NCBI GenBank assembly: GCA_963965975.1
Contig: OZ014413.1
Span: 4,288,001 to 4,352,000, forward strand
Length of the DNA: 64,000 bases
Direction of reading: 5' to 3'
Source: Xestospongia bergquistia
Lineage: Eukaryota; Porifera; Demospongiae; Haplosclerida; Petrosiidae
Both the position numbers and the translations under genes were made by a program. The notes beneath the pieces were generated by a model that saw only the letters and a list, made by a program, of their open reading frames with translations, did no database searches and was not told the DNA's origin. Of this stretch, positions 10,506 to 24,205 are shown piece by piece (position 1 is the stretch's first letter; every line of letters begins with the position of its first letter).

Positions 10506-13500
10506 GGTTTAGACTATAGATTGAAGTTAACAAAGTAAACTCCTCAGTCTAATGGACTTTATGGGACTAACTAAATGAACTTTTATTAACAGTTTAGTAA
10601 GTTGGTTTGCATTAACTCTCTAAAGTCTTTAAATTAATGACTATAGAAGGTTTAGATTATTGAGTGAAGTTAACTAAGTAAACAGCTCAGTCTAAAGGAC
10701 TCCATGGGACTAACTAAATAAGCTGTTATTAACAGTTTAGTAAGTTGGTTTGCATTAACACTCTAAAGTCTTTAAATTAAAGACTTTAGAAGGTTTAGAC
10801 TATTGAGTGAAGTTAATAAAGTAAACAGCTTATTTTAAAGGACTCTATGGGACTAACTAAATAAACTGTTATTAACAGTTTAGTATGTTGGTTTGCATTA
10901 ACACTCTAAAGTGTATAAATTAAAGACTTTAGAAGGTTTAGACTATTGAGTGAAGTTAATAAAGTAAACAGGTCAGTCTAAAGGACTCTATGGGACTAAC
11001 TAAATAAACTGTTATTAACAGTTTAGTATGTTGGTTTGCGTTAACACTATAAAGTGTTTAAATTAAAGACTTTAGAAGGTCTAGACTTTTGATTGAAGTT
11101 AACTCAGTAAACAGCTCAGTCTAAAGGACTCCGTGGGACTAACTAAATAAACTGTTATTAACAGTTTAGTATGTTGGTTTGCCTTAACACTCTAAAGTCT
11201 TTAAATTAAAGACTTCAGAAGGTTTAGACTATTGATTGAAGTTAACAAAGTAAACAGCTCAGTTTAATGGACTCTATGGGACTAACCAAATAAATTGTTA
11301 TTAACAGTTTAGTATGTTGGTTTGCGTTAACACTCTAAAGTCTTTAATTTATAGACTTTAGAAGGTTTAGAGTATTGAGTGAAGTTAATAAAGTAAACAG
11401 CTCAGTCTAAAGGACTCTATGGGACTAACTAAATAAACTGTTATTAACAGTTTAGTATGTTGGTTTGCGTTAACACTCTAAAGTCTTTAATTTATAGACT
11501 TTAGAAGGTTTAGAGTATTGAGTGAAGTTTATAAAGTAAACAGCTCAGCCTAAAGGACTCTATGAAACTAACTATATAAACTGCTGTTAACAGTTTAGTC
11601 AGTTGTTTTGCATTAACACTCAAAAGTCTTTAATTTAAAGACTTTAGAAGGTTTAGACTATTGAGTGAAGTTTGTAAAGTAATCTGATAGGTCTAAAGGA
11701 CTCTATGGGACTGACTAAATAAACTGTTATTAACAGTTTAGTAAGTTGGTTTGCATTAACACTCTAAAGTCCTTAAATTAAAGACTTTAGAAGGTTTAGA
11801 CTATTGAGTGAAGTTAAATAAGTAAACAGCTCAGTCTAAAGGACTCTATGGGACTAACTAAATAAAATGTTATTAACAGTTTAGTACGTTGGTTTGCATT
11901 AACACTCTAAAGTGTTTAAATTAAAGACTTTAGAATTTTTAACTATTGAGTGAAGTTAATAAAGTAAACAGCTCAGTCTAAAGGACTCCAAGGGACTAAC
12001 TAAATAAACTGTTATTAACAGTTTAGTAAGTTGGTTTGCATTAACACTCTAAAGTCTTTAAATTAAGGACTTTAGAAGGTTTAGACTATTGATTAAAGTT
12101 AACTATGTAAACAGCTCAGTCTAAAGGACTCCATGGGACTAACTACATAAACTGTTATTAACAGTTTAGTATGTTGGTTTGCATTAACACTCTAAAGTCT
12201 TTAAATTAAAGACTTTAGAAGGTTTAGACTATTGAGTGAAGTTAATAAAGTAAACAGCTCAGTCTAAAGGACTCTATGGGACTAACTAAATAAAATGTTA
12301 TTAACAGTTTAGTATGTTGGTTTGCATTAACACTCTAAAGTCTTTAATTTATAGACTTTAGAAGGTTTAGACTATTGAGTGAAGTTAATCAAGTCAACAG
12401 CTTATTTTAAAGGACTCTATGGGACTAAATAAATAAACTGTTATTAACAGTTTAGTAAGTTGGATTGCGTTAACACTCTAAAGTCCTTAAATTAAAGACT
12501 TTAGAAGGTTTAGACTATTGAGTGAAGTTAATAAAGTAAACAGCTGAGTCTAAAGAACTCTAAGGGACTAACTAAATAAAATGTTATTAAAAGTTTAGTA
12601 AGTTGGTTTGCATTAACACTCTGAAGTCTTTAAATTAAAGACTTTAGAAGGTTTAGACTATTTAGTGAAATTAACTAAGTAAACATCTCAGTCTAAAGGA
12701 CTCCATGGGACTAACTAAATAAACTGTTATTAACAGTTTAGTAACTTTGTTTGCATTAACAGTCTAAAGTCTTTAAATTACAGACTTTAGAAGGTTTAGA
12801 CTATTGAGTGAAGTTAACTAAGTAGACAGCTCTGTCTAAAGGACTCCATGGGACTAAGTAAATAAACTGTTATTAACAGTTTAGTAAGTTGGTTTGGATT
12901 AACAATCTAAAGTCCTTAAATTAAAGACTTTAGAAGGTTTAGACTATTGAGTGAACTTAGTAACGTAAACAGCTCAGTCTATAGGACTTTATGGGACTAA
13001 CTAAATGAACTCTTATTAACAGTTTTTGTAAGTTGGTTTGCATTAACACTCTAAAGTCTTTAAATTAAAGACTTTAGAAGGTTTAGACTATTGATTTAAG
13101 TTAATGAAGTAAACAGCTCAGTTTAAAGGACTCTATGGGACTAACTAATAAACTGTTATTAACAGTTTAGTAAGTTGGTTTGCATTAACACGCTAAAGTC
13201 TTTAAATTAAAGACTTTAGAAGGTTTAGACTATTGAGTGAAGTTAACTAAGTAAACAGCTCAGTCTAAAGGACTCTAGGAAACTAACTATGTAAACTGCT
13301 GTTAACAGTTTAGTCAGTTGTTTAGCATTAACACTCAAAAGTCTTTAATTTAAAGACTTTAGAAGGTTTAGACTATTGAGTGAAGTTTGTAAAGTAAACT
13401 GATAGGTCTAAAGGACTCTATGGGACTGACTAAATAAACTTTTAAAGACTTTAGAAGGTTTAGAGTACTGAGTGTAGTTAATAAAGTAAAAAGCTTAGTC

Positions 13501-13565
13501 TAAAGGACTCTATGGGACTTACTAAATAAACTGTTATTAACAGTTTAGTAAGTTGGTTTGCATTA
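10506..13565 (+). repeat. ~3-kb duplication, second copy
   Basis: Tandem partner of 7,555-10,470, carrying the same ordered series of marker monomers (TTATTTTAAAGG, GTCTAGACTTTTG, paired GCGTTAAC monomers, TGATAGGTCTAAAGG, TAGAATTTTTAAC, and the 92-bp deletion monomer). It is itself contained in the 15.5-kb duplication, so this exchange preceded the larger one. Confidence 0.88.
13359..13450 (+). repeat. 92-bp deletion monomer, copy b
   Basis: Same 51-bp deletion as at 10265, displaced by 3,094 bp, and followed by the same variant monomer (GTACTGAGTGTAG). It was duplicated with the 3-kb unit. Confidence 0.94.
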
Positions 13566-13754
13566 ACACTCTGAAGTCTTTAAATTGGAGACTTTAGAAG
13601 GTTTAGACCATTGATTGAAGTTAACAAGGTAAACAGCTCAGTCTAATGGACTTTATGGGACTAACTAAATGAACTGTTATTACCAGTTTAGTAAGTTGGT
13701 TTGCATTAACACTCTAAAGTCTTTAAATTAAAGACTTTTGAAGGTTTAGACTAT

Positions 13755-14650
13755 TGATTGAAGTTAATAAAGTCAACAGCTTATTTTAAAGGACTCTATT
13801 GGACTAAATAAATAAACTGTTATTAACAGTTTAGTAAGTTGGTTTGCATTAACACTCTAAAGTCCTTAAATTAAAGACTTTAGAAGGTTTAGACTATTGA
13901 GTGAAGTTAATAAAGTAAACAGTTGAGTCTAAAGGACTCTATGGGACTAACTAAATAAAATGTTATTAAAAGTTTAGTAAGTTGGTTTGAATTAACACTC
14001 TGAAGTCTTTAAATTAAAGACTTTAGAAGGTTTAGACTATTTAGTGAAGTTAACTAAGTAAACATCTCAGTCTAAAGGACTCCATGGGACTAACTAAATA
14101 AACTGTTATTAACAGTTTAGTAACTTGGTTTGCATTAACAGTCTAAAGTCTTTAAATTACAGACTTTAGAAGGTTTAGACTATTGAGTGAAGTTAACTAA
14201 GTAGACAGCTCTCTCTAAAGGACTCCATGGGACTAAGTAAATAAACTGTTATTAACAGTTTAGTAAGTTGGTTTGGATTAAGAATCTAAAGTCCTTAAAT
14301 TAAAGACTTTAGAAGGTTTAGACTATTGAGTGAACTTAGTAACGTAAACAGCTCAGTCTAAAGGACTTTATGGGACTAACTAAATGAACTCTTACTAACA
14401 GTTTTGTAGATTGGTTTGCATTAACACTCTAAAGTCTTTAAATTAAAGACTTTAGAAGGTTTAGACTATTGATTGAAGTTAATAAAGTAAAACAGCTCAG
14501 TTTAAAGGACTCTATGGGACTAACTAATAAACTGTTATTAACAGTTTAGTAAGTTGGTTTGCATTAACACGCTAAAGTCTTTAAATTAAAGACTTTAGAA
14601 GGTTTAGACTATTGAGTGAAGTTAACTAAGTAAACAGCTCAGTCTAAAGG
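13755..14650 (+). repeat. Third partial copy of the end of the 3-kb unit
   Basis: The GTCAACAGCTTATTTTAAAG variant at about 13,772 matches that near 12,392 (offset 1379, equal to 10 units minus the 51-bp deletion). The same following series (TTTAGTGAA, GCTCTGTC or GCTCTCTC, GAACTTAGTAACG, ACTAATAAACTG) continues to about 14,650, then diverges. Confidence 0.82.
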
Positions 14651-15179
14651 ACTCCATGGGACTAATTAAATAAACTGTTATTAACAGTTTAGTAAGTTGG
14701 TTTGCATTAACACTCTAAAGTCCTTAAATTAAAGACTTTAGAAGGTTTAGACTATTGAGTGAATTTAATAAAGCAAACAGCTCAAGTTTAAAGGACTCTA
14801 TGGGACTAACTAAATAAACTGTTATTAACAGTTTAGTATGTTTGTTTGCATTAACACTCTAAAGTGTTTAAATTAAAGACTTTAGAAGGTTTAGACTATT
14901 GAGTGAAGTTAAGAAAGTAAACAGCTCAGTCTAATGGACTCTATGGGACTAACTAAATAAACTGTTATTAATAGTTTAGTAAGTTGGTTTGCATTAACAC
15001 TCTAAAGTCCTTAAATTAAAGACTTTAGAAGGTTTAGACTATTGAGTGAAGTTAATAAAGTAAACAGCTTAGTTTAAAGGACTCTATGGGACTAACTAAA
15101 TAAACTGTTATTAACAGTTTAGTATGTTGGTTTGCATTAACACTCTAAAGTCTTTAAATTAAAGACTTTAGAAGGTTTA

Positions 15180-17890
15180 GACTATTGAGTGAAGTTAATA
15201 AAGTAAACAGCTCAGTCTAAAGGACTCTATTGGACTAAATAAATAAACTGTTATTAACAGTTTATTAAGTTGGTTTGCCTTAACGCTCTAAAGTCTTTAA
15301 ATTAAAGACTTTAGAAGGTTTAGACTATTGATTGAAGTTAACAAAGTAAACAGCTAAGTCTAATGGTCTTTATGGGACTAACTAAACGAACTGTTATTAA
15401 CAGTTTAGTAAGTTGGTTTGCATTAACACTCTATAGTCTTTAAATTAAACACTTTAGAAGGTTTAGACTATTGAGTGAAGTTAACTAAGTAAACAGCTCA
15501 GTCTAAAGAAGTCCATGGGACTAACTAAATAAACTGTTATTAACAGTTTAGTAAGTTGGTTTGCATTAACACTCTAAAGTCTTTAAAATAAAGACTTTAG
15601 AAGGTTTAGACTATTGAGTGAAGTTAATAATGTACACAACTTAGTTTAAAGGAATCTATGGGACTAACTAAATAAACTTTTATTAACAGTTTAGTAAGTT
15701 GGTTTGCCTTAACACTCTAAAGTCTTTAAATTAAAGAGTTTAGAAGGTTTAGACAATTGATTGAAGTTAACAAAGTAAACAGCTCAGTCTAATGGACTCT
15801 ATGAGACTCACTAAATGAACTGTTTTTAACAGTTTAGTAAGTTAGTTTGCATTAGCACTCTAAAGTCTTTAAATTAAAGACTTTAGAAGGTTTAGACTAT
15901 TGAGTGAAGTTCATAAAGTAAACAGCTCAGTCTAATGGACTCTATGGGACTAACTAAATCAACTGTTATTAACAGTTTAGAAAGTTGGTTTGCATTAACA
16001 CTCTAAAGTCTTTAAATTAAAGACTTTAGAAGGTTTAGACTATTGATTGAATTTAACAAAGTAAACAGCTCAGTCTAATGGACTCCATGGGACTCACTAA
16101 ACGAACTGTTATTAACAGTTTAGTAAGTTGGTTTGCATTAACACTCTGAAGTCTTTAAATTAAAGACTTTAGAAGGTTTAGACTATTGAGTGAAGTTAAC
16201 TAAGTAAACAGCTCAGTCTAAAGGACTCCATGGGACTAACTAAATGAACTGTTATTAACAGTTTAGTAAGTTGGTTTGCATTAACACTCTAAAGTCTTTA
16301 AATTAAAGACTTTAGAAGGTTTAGACTATTGGGTGAAGTTAATAAAGTAAACAGCTTAGTTTAAAGGACTCAATGGGACTAAATAAATAAACTGTTATTA
16401 ACAGTTTAGTATGTTGGTTTGCATTAACACTCTAAAGTCTTTAAATTAAAGACTTTAGAAGATTTAGACTATTGAGTGAAGTTAATAAAGTAAACAGCTC
16501 AGTCTAAAGGACTCTATCGAACTAACTAAATAAACTGTTATTAACAGTTTAGTAAGTTGGTTAGCCTTAACGCTCTAAAGTCTTTAAATTAAAGACTTTA
16601 GAAGGTTTAGACTATTGATTGAAGTTAACAAAGTAAACAGCTAAGTCTAATGGACTTTATGGGACTAACTAAATGAACTGTTATTAACAGTTTAGTAAGT
16701 TGGTTTGCATTAACACTCTAAAGTCTTTAAATTAAAGACTTTAGAAGGTTTAGACTATTGAGTGAAGTTAACTAAGTAAACAGCTCAGTCTAAAGAAGTC
16801 CATGGGACTAACTAAATAAACTGTTATTAACAGTTTAGTAAGTCGGTTTGCATTAACACTCTAAAGTCTTTAAATTAAAGACTTTAGAAGGTTTAGACTA
16901 TTGAGTGAAGTTAATAATGTAAACAGCTTAGTTTAAAGGACTCTATGGGACTAACTAAATAAACTGTTATTAACAGTTTAGTAAGTTAGTTTGCATTAAC
17001 ACTCTAAAGTCTTTAAATTAAAGACTTTTGAAGGTTTAGACTATTGAGTGAAGTTAACTAAGTAAACAGCTCAGTCTAAAGGACTCTATGAGACAAACTA
17101 AATAAACTGTTATTAACAGTTTAGTAAGTTGGTTTGCATTAACACTCTAAAGTCTTTAAATTAAAGACTTTAGAAGGTTTAGACTATTGAGTGAAGTTAA
17201 TAAAGTAAACAGCTTAGTTTAAAGGACTCTCTGCGACTAACTAAATAAACTGTTATTAACAGTTTAGTATGTTGGTTTGCATTAACACTCTAAAGTCTTT
17301 AAATTAAAGACTTTAGAAGGTTTAGACTATTGAGTGAAGTTAATAAAGTAAACAGCTTAGTTTAAAGGACTCTATGGGACTAACTAAATAAACTGTTATT
17401 AACAGTTTAGTATGTTGGTTTGCATTAACACTCTAAAGTCTTTAAATTAAAGACTTTAGAAGGTTTAGACTATTGAGTGAAGTTAATAAAGTAAACAGCT
17501 CAGTCTAAAGGACTCGATGGGACTAAATAAATAAACTGTTATTAACAGTTTAGTAAGTTGGTTTGCCTTAACGCTATAAAGTCTTTAAATTAAAGACTTT
17601 AGAAGGTTTAGACTATTGATGGAAGTTAACAAAGTAAACAGCTAAGTCTAACGGACTTTATGGGACTAACTAAATGAACTCTTATTAACAGTTTAGTAAG
17701 TTGGTTTGCATTAACACTCTAAAGTCTTTAAATTAAAGACTTTAGAAGGTTTAGACTAGTGATTGAAGTTAACAGAGTAAACAGCTCAGTCTAATGGACT
17801 CCATGGGACTCACTAAGTAAACTGTTATTAACAGTTTAGTAAGTTAGTTTGCATTAAGACACTGAAGTCTTTAAATTAAAGACTTTCGAA
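15180..17890 (+). repeat. Mixed HOR with recurring D-B-C-A monomer order
   Basis: The CpG-containing variant TTAACGCT marks a recurrent unit at 15281, 16568 and 17569, spaced 1287 (9 units) and 1001 (7 units). After it the variant groups run B, C, A in the first two occurrences. The same block is present in copy 2 (about 30.6-33.4 kb). Confidence 0.75.
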
Positions 17891-18599
17891 GGTTTAGACT
17901 ATTGACTGATGTTATTAATGTAAAGAGCTTAGTTTAAAGGACTCTATAGGACTAACTAAATAAACTGTTATTAACAGTTTAGTAAGTTGGTTTGCATTAA
18001 CACTCTAAAGTCTTTAAATTAAAGACTTTAGAAGGTTTAGACTAGTGATTGAAGTTAACAGAGTAAACAGCTCAGTCTAATGGACTCCATGGGACTCACT
18101 AAGTAAACTGTTATTAACAGTTTAGTAAGTTAGTTTGCATTAAGACACTGAAGTCTTTAAATTAAAGACTTTAGAAGGTTTAGACTATTGAGTGAAGTTA
18201 ATAAAGTAAACAGCTCAGTTTAAAGGACTCCATGGGACTAACTAAATAAACTGTTATTAACAGTTTAGTAAGTTGGTTTGCATTAACACTCTAAAGTCTT
18301 TAAATTAAAGACTTTAGAAGGTTTAGACTATTGAGTGAAGTTAAGAAAGTAAACAGCTTAGCTTAAAGGACTCTATTGGACTAACTAAATAAACTGTTAT
18401 TAACAGTTTAGTAAGTTGGTTTGCATTAACAATCTAAAGTGTTTAAATTAGAGACTTTAGAAGGATTGGACTATTGAGTGAAGTTAATAAAGTAAACAGC
18501 TTTGTTTAAAGGACTCTATGGGACTAATTAAATAAACTATTATTAACAGTTTAGTATGTTGGTTTGCATTAACACTCTAAAGTCTTTAAAGTAAAGAGT

Positions 18600-18768
18600 T
18601 TAGAAGGTTTAGACTATTGAGTGAAGTAGAAGGTTTACACTATTGAGTGAAGTTAACTAAGTAAATAGCTTAGTCTAAAGGACTCCATGGGACTAACTAA
18701 ATAAACTGTTATTAACAGTTTAGTAAGCTGGTTGGCATTAACACTCTAAAGTCTTTAAATTAAAGACT
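18600..18768 (+). repeat. 169-bp monomer with 26-bp internal duplication, copy 1
   Basis: The 26-bp segment at 18603-18628 (starting GAAGGTTTAG) is repeated with one A-to-C change at 18629-18654, so this monomer is 169 bp. The TTTAGACT stem arm is therefore doubled. The same structure recurs at 19484, 34134, 35018, 37045 and 37500. Confidence 0.94.
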
Positions 18769-19483
18769 TTAGAAGATTTAGACTATTGAGTGAAGTTAAT
18801 AAAGTAAACAGCTTAGTTTAAAGGACTCTATGGGACTAACTAAATAAACTGTTATTAACAGTTTAGTATGTTGGTTTGCATTAACACTCTAAAGTCTTTA
18901 AATTAAAGACTTTAGAAGGTTTAGACTATTGAGTGAAGTTAATAAAGTAGACAGCTCAGTCCAAAGGACTCTGTGGGGCTAACTAAATAAACTGTTATTA
19001 GCAGTTTACTCAGTTGGTTTGCATTAACACTCTATAGTCTTTAGAGTAAAGACTTTAGAAGGTTTAGACTATTGAGTGAAGTTAATAAAGTAAACAGCTC
19101 TGTCTAAAGGACTCTATGGGACTAACTAAATAAACTGTTATTAACAGTTTAGTATGTTTGTTTGCATTAACACTCTAAAGTCTATAAATTAAAGACTTTA
19201 GAAGGTTTAGACTATTGATTGAAGTTAACAAAGTAAACAGCTCAGTCTAAAGGACTCTATGGGACTAACTAAATAAACTTTTATTAACAGTTTAGTATGT
19301 TGGTTTGCATTAACACTCAAATGTTTTTAAATTAAAGACTTTAGAAGGTTTAGACTATTTAGTGAAGTTAACTAAGTAAACAGCTCATTCTAAAGGACTC
19401 CATGGGACTAACTAAATAAACTGTTATTAACAGTTTAGTAAGTTGGTTTGCATTAACACTCTAAAGTCTTTAAATTAAAGAGT

Positions 19484-19652
19484 TTAGAAGGTTTAGACTA
19501 TTGAGTGAAGTAGAAGGTTTACACTATTGAGTGAAGTTAACTAAGTAAATAGCTTAGTCTAAAGGACTCCATGGGACTAACTAAATAAACTGTTATTAAC
19601 AGTTTAGTAAGCTGGTTGGCATTAACACTCTAAAGTCTTTAAATTAAAGACT
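19484..19652 (+). repeat. 169-bp monomer, copy 2
   Basis: Same 26-bp duplication, 884 bp after the first (6 x 143 + 26). The two define an 884-bp HOR at about 18.6-20.4 kb, with the same intervening variants (CAGTCCAAAGG, TTAGAGTAAAGAC, CTATAAATTAAAG). Confidence 0.93.
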
Positions 19653-20989
19653 TTAGAAGATTGAGACTATTGAGTGAAGTTAATAAAGTAAACAGCTTAG
19701 TTTAAAGGACTCTATGGGACTAACTAAATAAACTGTTATTAACAGTTTAGCATGTTGGTTTGCATTAACACTCTAAAGTCTTTAAATTAAAGACTTTAGA
19801 AGGTTTAGACTATTGAGTGAAGTTAATAGTGTAGACAGCTCAGTCCAAAGGACTCTATGGGGCTAACTAAATAAACTGTTATTAGCAGTTTACTGAGTTG
19901 GTTTGCGTTAACACTCTATAGTCTTTAGAGTAAAGACTTTAGAAGGTTTAGACTATTGAGTGAAGTTAATAAAGTAAACAGCTCAGTCTAAAGGACTCTA
20001 TGGACTAACTAAATAAACTGTTATTAACAGTTTAGTATGTTTGTTTGCATTAACACTCTAAAGTCTATAAATTAAAGACTTTAGAAGGTTTAGACTGTTG
20101 ATTGAAGTTAACAAAGTAAACAGCTCAGTCTAAAGGACTCTATGGGACTAACTAAATAAACTTTTATTAACAGTTTAGTATGTTGGTTTGCATTAACACT
20201 CTAAAGTTTTTAAATTAAAGACTTTAGAAGGTTTAGACTATTTAGTGAAGTTAACTAAGTAAACAGCTCATTCTAAAGGACTCCATGGGACTAACTAAAT
20301 AAACTGTTATTAACAGTTTAGTAAGTTGGTTTGCATTAACACTCTAAAGTCTTTAAATTAAAGACTTTAGAAGGTTTAGACTATTGATTGAAGTTAACAA
20401 AGTAAACAGCTCAGTCTAATGGACTCTATGGTACTCACTAAATGAACTGTTATTAACAGTTTAATAAGTTGGTTTGCATTAACACTCTGAAGTCTTTAAA
20501 TTAAAGACTTTAGAAGGTATAGACTATTGAGTGAAGTTAACTAAGTAAAAAGCTCAGTCTAAAGGACTCCATGGGACTAACTAAATAAACTGTTATTAAC
20601 AGTTTAGTAAGTTGGTTTGCATTAACACTCTAAAGTCTTTAAATTAAAGACTTTAGAAGATTTAGACTGTTGAGTGAAGTTAATAAAGTAAACAGCTTAG
20701 TTTAAAGGACTCTATGGGACTAACTAAATAAACTGTTATTAACAGTTTAGTATGTTGGTTTGCATTAACACTCTAAAGTCTTTAAATTAAAGACTTTAGA
20801 AGGTTTAGACTATTGAGTGAAGTTAATAATGTAAACAGCTCAGTCTAAAGGACTCTATGGGACTAACTAAATAAACTGTTATTAGCAGTTTAGTATGTTG
20901 GTTTGCATTAACACTCTAAAGTCTTTAAATTAAAGACTTTAGAAGGTTTAGACTTTTGAGTCAAGTTAATAAAGTAAACAGATCAGTTT

Positions 20990-23190
20990 AAAGGACTCTA
21001 TGGGACTAACTAAATAAACTGTTATTAAGTGTTTAGTATGTTGGTTTGCATTAACACTCTAAAGTCTTTAAATTAAAGACTTTAGAAGGTTTAGACTATT
21101 GAGTGAAGTTAACAAAGTAAACAGCTCAGTGTAAAGGACTTGATGGGACTAACTAAATAAACTGTTATTAACAGTTTATTAGGTTGGTTTGCCTTAACAC
21201 TCTAAAGTCTTTAAATTAAAGACTTTAGAAGGTTTAGACTATTTATTGAAATTAATAAAGTAAACAGCTTAGTTTAAAGGACTCTATGGGACTAACTAAA
21301 TGAACTGTTACTAACAGTTTAGTATGGTAGTTTGCGTTAACACTCTAAAGTCTTTAAATTAAAGACTTTAGAAGGTTTAGACTATTGAGTGAAGTTAATA
21401 AAGTAAACAGCTTAGTTTAAAGGACTCTATGGGACTAACTAAATCAACTGTTATTAACAGTTTAGTATGTTGGTTTACATTAACACTCTGAAGTCTCTAA
21501 ATTATAGACTTTAGAAGGTTTAGACTATTTATTGAAGTTAATAAAGTAAACAGCTCAGTCTAAAGGACTCCATGGGGCTAACTAAAGAAACTGTTCTTAA
21601 CAGTTTAGTATGTTGGTTTGCTTTAACACTCTAAAGTCTTTAAATTAAAGACTTTTGAAGGTTTAAACTATTGAGTGAAGTTAATAAAGGAAACAGCTCA
21701 GTCTAAAGGACTCTACAGGACTAAATAAATAAGCTGTTATTAACAGTTTAGTTCGTTGGTTTGCTTTAACACTCTAAAGGCTTTAAATTAAAGACTTTAG
21801 AAGATTTTGACTATTGAGTGAAGTTAATAAAGTAAACAGCTCAGTCTAATGGACTCTATAGGACTAACTAAATAAACTGTTATTAACAGTTTAGTATGTT
21901 GGCTTGCTTTAACACTCTAAAGTCTTTAAATTAAAGACTTTTGAAAGTTTAAACTATTGATTGAAGTTAACTAAGTAAACTGCTCAGTCTAAAGGACTCC
22001 ATGGGACTAACTAAAGAAACTGTTATTAAGTGTTTAGTATGTTGGTTTGCATTAACACTCTAAAGTCTTTAAATTAAAGACTTTAGAAGGTTTAGACTAT
22101 TGAGTGAAGTTAACAAAGTAAACAGCTCAGTGTAAAGGACTTGATGGGACTAACTAAATAAACTGTTATTAACAGTTTATTAGGTTGGTTTGCCTTAACA
22201 CTCTAAAGTCTTTAAATTAAAGACTTTAGAAGGTTTAGACTATTTATTGAAATTAATAAAGTAAACAGCTTAGTTTAAAGGACTCTATGGGACTAACTAA
22301 ATGAACTGTTACTAACAGTTTAGTATGGTAGTTTGCGTTAACACTCTAAAGTCTTTAAATTAAAGACTTTAGAAGGTTTAGACTATTGAGTGAAGTTAAT
22401 AAAGTAAACAGCTTAGTTTAAAGGACTCTATGGGACTAACTAAATCAACTGTTATTAACAGTTTAGTATGTTGGTTTACATTAACACTCTGAAGTCTCTA
22501 AATTATAGACTTTAGAAGGTTTAGACTATTTATTGAAGTTAATAAAGTAAACAGCTCAGTCTAAAGGACTCCATGGGGCTAACTAAAGAAACTGTTCTTA
22601 ACAGTTTAGTATGTTGGTTTGCTTTAACACTCTAAAGTCTTTAAATTAAAGACTTTTGAAGGTTTAAACTATTGAGTGAAGTTAATAAAGGAAACAGCTC
22701 AGACTAAAGGACTCTACAGGACTAAATAAATAAGCTGTTATTAACAGTTTAGTACGTTGGTTTGCTTTAACACTCTAAAGGCTTTAAATTAAAGACTTTA
22801 GAAGATTTTGACTATTGAGTGAAGTTAATAAAGTAAACAGCTCAGTCTAATGGACTCTATAGGACTAACTAAATAAACTGTTATTAACAGTTTAGTATGT
22901 TGGCTTGCTTTAACACTCTAAAGTCTTTAAATTAAAGACTTTTGAAAGTTTAAACTATTGATTGAACTTAACTAAGTAAACTGCTCAGTCTAAAGGACTC
23001 CATGGGACTAACTAAAGAAACTGTTATTAACAGATTAGTAAGTTGGTTTGCATTAACACTCTAAAGTCTTTAAATTAAAGACTTTAGGAGGTTTAGACTA
23101 TTGAGTGAAGTTAACAAAGTAAGCAGCTCAGTGTAAAGGACTTGATGGGACTAACTAAATAAACTGTTATTAACAGTTTATTAGGTTGGT
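20990..23190 (+). repeat. 7-mer HOR, two 1001-bp units plus a partial third
   Basis: The variant TTAAGTGTTTAG recurs at 21029 and 22030 (exactly 1001 bp). It is followed in both by the same series: AGTGTAAAGGACTTG, TTTATTAGGTTGG, TGGTAGTTTGCG, AAATCAACTG, CTCTAAATTATAGAC, ACTCTACAGGAC and GGCTTGCTTT. A third unit starts near 23,031 but keeps only the first monomers. Confidence 0.9.
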
Positions 23191-23733
23191 TTTCATTAAC
23201 ACTCTAAAGTCTTTAAATTAAAGACTTTAGAAGGTTTAGACACTTGACTGAAGTTAATAAAGTAAACAGCTCAGTCTAAAGGACTCTATCGGACTAAATA
23301 AATAAACTGTTATTAACAGTTTAGTATGGTGGTTTGTGTTAACACTCTAAAGTCTTTAAATTAAAGACTTTAGAAGGTTTAGACTATTGAGTGAAGTTAA
23401 TAAAGTAAACAGCTTAGTTTAAAGGACTCTATGGGACTAACTAAATAAAATGTTATTAACAGTTTAGTATGTTGGTTTGCATTAACACTATGAAGTCTTT
23501 AAATTATAGACTTTAGAAGGTTTAAACTATTGAGTGAAGTTAATAAAGTAAACAGCTGAGTCTAAAGGACTCCATGGGACTAACTAAAGAAACTGTTATT
23601 AACAGTTTAGTGTGTTAGTTTGCTTTAACACTCTAAAGTCTTTAAAATAAAGACTTTTGAAGGTTTAAACTATTGAGTGAAGTTAATGAAGTAAACAGCT
23701 CAGTCTAAAGGACTCTATAGGACTAACTAAATA

Positions 23734-24205
23734 AACTGTTATTAAGTGTTTAGTATGTTGGTTTGCATTAACACTCTAAAGTCTTTAAATTAAAGACTTT
23801 AGAAGGTTTAGACTATTGAGTGAAGTTAACAAAGTAAACAGCTCAGTGTAAAGGACTTGATGGGACTAACTAAATAAACTGTTATTAACAGTTTATTAGG
23901 TTGGTTTGCCTTAACACTCTAAAGTCTTTAAATTAAAGACTTTAGAAGGTTTAGACTATTTATTGAAGTTAATAAAGTAAACAGCTTAGTTTAAAGGACT
24001 CTATAGGACTAACTAAATGAACTGTTACTAACAGTTTAGTATGGTAGTTTGCGTTAACACTCTAAAGTCTTTAAATTAAAGACTTTAGAAGGTTTAGACT
24101 ATTGAGTGAAGTTAATAAAGTAAACAGCTTAGTTTAAAGGACTCTATGGGACTAACTAAATCAACTGTTATTAACAGTTTAGTATGTTGGTTTACATTAA
24201 CACTC
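23734..24205 (+). repeat. Detached fragment of the 1001-bp HOR at the end of copy 1
   Basis: TTAAGTGTTTAG at 23746, 1716 bp (12 units) after the previous one, begins about three HOR monomers. They switch to the 15.5-kb copy start between 24,195 and 24,205, at the edge of the junction palindrome. This is the breakpoint of the large duplication. Confidence 0.85.
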
